Origin: Dyadobacter sp.
GTDB taxonomy: Bacteria > Bacteroidota > Bacteroidia > Cytophagales > Spirosomataceae
Direction: 5' to 3'
Length of the DNA: 64,000 nucleotides
Assembly (NCBI RefSeq): GCF_017744695.1
Contig: NZ_JAGIAS010000001.1
Span: 275,003 to 339,002, forward strand
Shown: piece by piece, positions 63,501 through 64,000 of the stretch
How the letters are laid out: each line of letters starts with the position of its first letter
How positions within the stretch are numbered: the stretch's first letter is position 1
Made by a program: the position numbers and the translations under genes
The notes under the pieces: generated by a model
The model's database searches: none
What the model was told of the DNA's origin: nothing
The model's input: the letters and a program-made list of their open reading frames with translations, nothing else

Positions 63501-64000
63501 CAACTTCGGTATCCAGCTGCCTCCGGTCACTACGGGCGGCACCGAGCCTACCCAGCCAAACCCGGGTGGCACGACGAAGGTCGATTTGACCTCGCATTTC
63601 GGACTGAGCGATACCGACGGAACTGTGAGTTCGATCACTTTCACCGAGTTCCCTGCCGACGTGACCACGATCACCATCAACGGCACGACCTACGTCGCTC
63701 CGGGCACTACGCCGGGCGCGGGCCAGCAGGTTTGGCCGGCAGCGGGCGTAACGATCCCACCAGCAGGTCTTTCCGTACTGGTTGACCCTGTCGATGGCGG
63801 TGCAGTCGTAGAGATCCCGTTCTTTGTGACCGACAACGGCGGACTGGAGAGTAATGTCAGCACCGTAACCGCTGATTTCACTGTCCCAACCGTACAGCTC
63901 TCGGGTAACGTATTCCACGATGCCAATGCATTGACAGACAGCACGGTGAACACTACGGGCTCCGTAACTACCATCCCGACAGGTCTGTTCGTCACATTAG
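57538..64000 (+). CDS. Giant secreted SBBP-propeller / Ig-repeat surface protein (truncated by window edge)
   Basis: At least 2154 codons; the frame is open to the window end. Signal peptide (MQKRFLLFLALWGWTAFMASAQ). Residues about 55-255 are a conserved N-terminal domain (AGFTENKGQLVNQAGKPNRAAKYLL ... YHDIYPGIDLEFVARKG). Residues about 260-755 form an SBBP-type beta-propeller (LEWATYFGGTAADQLAAVVTDSQGNIYVTGNT; FLARFDATTGQRTWGSYFGG). Residues about 755-1870 hold about a dozen Ig/PKD-like modules of about 80 residues. From residue 1872 an SdrD-B-like repeat begins (63151) and starts again at 63898. It is expected to be a T9SS-exported adhesin; the C-terminal signal lies outside. Confidence 0.9.
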   Translation, partial: MQKRFLLFLALWGWTAFMASAQKTKDSAMPPSVMHPAGQVSKDKTAQWLRDAAGAGFTENKGQLVNQAGKPNRAAKYLLNMPGLNVQLRQTGFSYDTYTAKNKFHRVDIELQGANPTAVVTTGPAVSEPVNAINGNGAYYGIRKYASVTYHDIYPGIDLEFVARKGTDKPVEYNFIVRPGADASKINLKYRGAKQTVLQNGRIVMDLNHGSLSENIPASWISQTGKKLDVRYKALNGDVYAFNVPAYDKSRTLIIDPTPQLEWATYFGGTAADQLAAVVTDSQGNIYVTGNTASAAGVATAGAYDGTYGGGTTDAFLAKFNNAGQRIWATYYGGTGADLATAITIKGNSLYIGGTTTSAGMATAGAHQTTQTAANQNTGFLARFDATTGQRTWGSYFGGSMAFLPSRIAVDDQNNFYAYGSIITGTQSPPGIDIATPGTFRPALPSPIVINQVQSALVKFNDAGVRQWGTFIDFSQVTNATTSYLGAMDLDGDGQIYVSGATTSPDLAANASQGQTKNTSSDGFILKMDKTNGQRTWGRYFGGVQSDYIHDMHIDKAGQTIYTVGQTKSASGISTPGTFIETMPAGLETAGILVRSTFLASFDLSGTQKMGTYLTTSISAMTIAISITQDNAGNLVLMGQSNDAGAALATDCSYKPGPIGSTDVFVNRFTPQGQRIWGTYLGTTAVDAIYGFGSVADARGKNIATDPQGNIIVTYYTSGAGAATSGSYQSSLAGGTDAVIAKFNDGSLPDNFAVSASTLAPLTQTACILGIPGLITGNAVGVTTPANFQGKVFYQWQKSSSATGPWEDMPGEVFKDLQPLASQTTLYYRRLVKVNAELCNQETVDSSQVATVNISSSVSPIANADGPQWYVCGAGANTVALNGSASGGSGSGYNYTWFEGSTSEGTPLATTASWTTPAITQATTYTLKVADAAGCVDIDQVTVVPAVANAGTDKSFCQGATGVQIGTTPIASPSISYVWTSISGDPVSTLSCTTCAQPVANPAATTVYRLTVTVQQKGGGTCVTTDDVTVTPVTAPNNTLAFAGTDKTICKNTSVTLGGTADNTFAYTWTSGQYLSASQVANPVFNAGTAAVAGGAINYTVTAIKNGCAFTDEVKVSVLNSRISDQDQTICGPAWSYHMDEDNAPGTTYTWSMVSGDGTILQTSSNGKNAYLKSNSGVTRFRRTVTLNGVTCTADVLVQPCTGTGGCDFEIATLSGQGCPKVFGPVGLKLGTTVANPSDYNFSWSPANLVDNAHAATVNITSTAQATITVTITNKYDASITCFKSIVINPPGWSLPVFTAADKFTCPNTSIQIGSVGNAGFTYAWQPAISLNDPTLSNPTATVAATTEFHVLITETASGCVNRDTVTVTVTAPVAAAGNDRAVCNGATVTLGSPAPAGTNWTYSWEPSNAAWTNGTGPTDAQPQVQFASASPQSFIVTVTDPLSNCVAKDTVVLSNTITAGEYAGAAQTTCQGAAVQLGREAEPFAQYEWFMADGVTPATGLSSNTVANPTVLNPTVTTTYTVKVSYPGCSTPMSDQVTLTVNPVTGLELADQTVCPAGPITIGYGAAGNPAAPAGATYAWSPATGLSATNVANPTATVTSEITYTVTVTLASGCIFTDQVKVSPSANAGSDAIICPGESTTIGTAAIAGATYSWTGAGIVGAANVAQPTVKPTVTTTYQVSVTLNGCTTTDDVVVTVNTPANFAITGNTAICEGGVATLSLAGTPAANTTWQWSPLTGVASPNATSTTVNAASTQTYRLTQTNLLTGCSNYKEVVLVVNSNTIAATTGDLALCEGTSAPLPLNVTSSGNYSYAWSPSVGLSNAFVANPTVTTGSPRTYTVTVTDNASQCQLVKQVNVTINAPEACFAPVTLTGNVFHDANALKDVTVNSTATDPSIPTGLYVTLVDSTGAAVKTVPVNADGTYDFGVTAPGDYSIVLHQTSTGSTTPSLPTGWVNTGENLGAGVGSDAGVNGILTGVTVAGTNVTNANFGIQLPPVTTGGTEPTQPNPGGTTKVDLTSHFGLSDTDGTVSSITFTEFPADVTTITINGTTYVAPGTTPGAGQQVWPAAGVTIPPAGLSVLVDPVDGGAVVEIPFFVTDNGGLESNVSTVTADFTVPTVQLSGNVFHDANALTDSTVNTTGSVTTIPTGLFVTL
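59800..63147 (+). repeat. Tandem Ig/PKD-like modules in the giant surface protein
   Basis: About a dozen modules of about 80 residues. Most open with an (A/V)NAG-D-x-(I/F)C-x-G pattern: NAGTDKSFCQG (near 60380), FAGTDKTICKN (60660), AAGNDRAVCNG (61660), ANAGSDAIICPG (62420), AITGNTAICEG (62650). Each has a Y-W core (YSWTGAGI, YAWSPATGLS) and closes with TYTVTVT-like strands. Not a CRISPR: period and coding frame are those of protein domains. Confidence 0.8.
63151..64000 (+). repeat. Long-period coding repeat (747 bases, second copy cut off)
   Basis: The stretch from LTGNVFHDANALKDVTVNS (63151) recurs as LSGNVFHDANALTDSTVNT (63898), 249 residues later. The unit contains a B-like domain and a cadherin/DUF-like domain with a VDLTSHFGLSDTDGTVSSI segment. 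Further copies are likely beyond the window. Confidence 0.75.

Noticed and set aside
62878..63918. 346-residue minus-strand frame
   Set aside because: Same reason; no recognisable fold, and the plus-strand repeats are clearly coding.

Overview
The window looks like a chromosomal stretch from a Bacteroidota bacterium, most likely of the Cytophagia (Dyadobacter- or Spirosoma-like; inference from gene content only). Seen directly: SusC/SusD pairs, a FecI/FecR sigma/anti-sigma pair feeding an STN-type SusC, type IX secretion (T9SS) C-terminal sorting domains, MacB/FtsX-type permeases, DUF4136, DUF2147, DUF1080 and C1q-like proteins, and -7 promoter boxes of the TAnnTTTG type. No tRNA, rRNA, CRISPR array, integrase or transposase was found.

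Layout. 0-6.2 kb (all minus): a truncated SusC receptor, an orphan membrane histidine kinase and a two-module MacB/FtsX permease. 6.4-9.2 kb (plus): an ArsR regulator with a palindromic operator, a PhnA-domain protein, and an AraC/GyrI regulator with a membrane protein. 9.2-20.2 kb: a tiny secreted ORF, a T9SS-exported protein, a carboxylesterase divergent from a NrtR-type Nudix regulator across a shared operator, a copper chaperone plus CPH-type copper ATPase, a DUF2147 protein behind a perfect FNR-like box, an internally duplicated membrane protein, two AraC paralogues and a Kazal-type lipoprotein. 20.4-24.3 kb: a two-subunit molybdenum hydroxylase with a Tat/lipoprotein leader, then ada.

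24.5-38 kb is the most coherent system: FecI, FecR, STN-SusC, SusD, a DUF1080 protein, a PVC-type haem dehydrogenase, a Dabb protein, a Tm-1-like (UPF0261) protein and a PEP-hydrolase-like TIM barrel, all on the plus strand. It reads as a self-sensing uptake-and-oxidation locus. The last two genes correspond to the two halves of the plant antiviral protein Tm-1, and their bacterial function is unknown.

38.2-49.5 kb: a PadR regulator translationally coupled to a prefix-domain FtsX permease, two lipoproteins, a NarL-type response regulator coupled to a TPR histidine kinase, an OmpA protein, a small lipoprotein and a PLD-like protein. 49.8-64 kb: a large periplasmic-sensor kinase, a convergent LuxR-type regulator, two paralogous C1q-like secreted proteins, a T9SS protein, an atypical LuxR-type regulator, and the first 2154 codons of a giant surface protein (SBBP propeller, about a dozen Ig/PKD-like modules, then a repeat of about 249 residues) that runs off the window.

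Protein families were recognised by reading translations, without a database search. Starts were moved inward from the longest ORF wherever that ORF began at TTG/GTG or carried a non-family extension.
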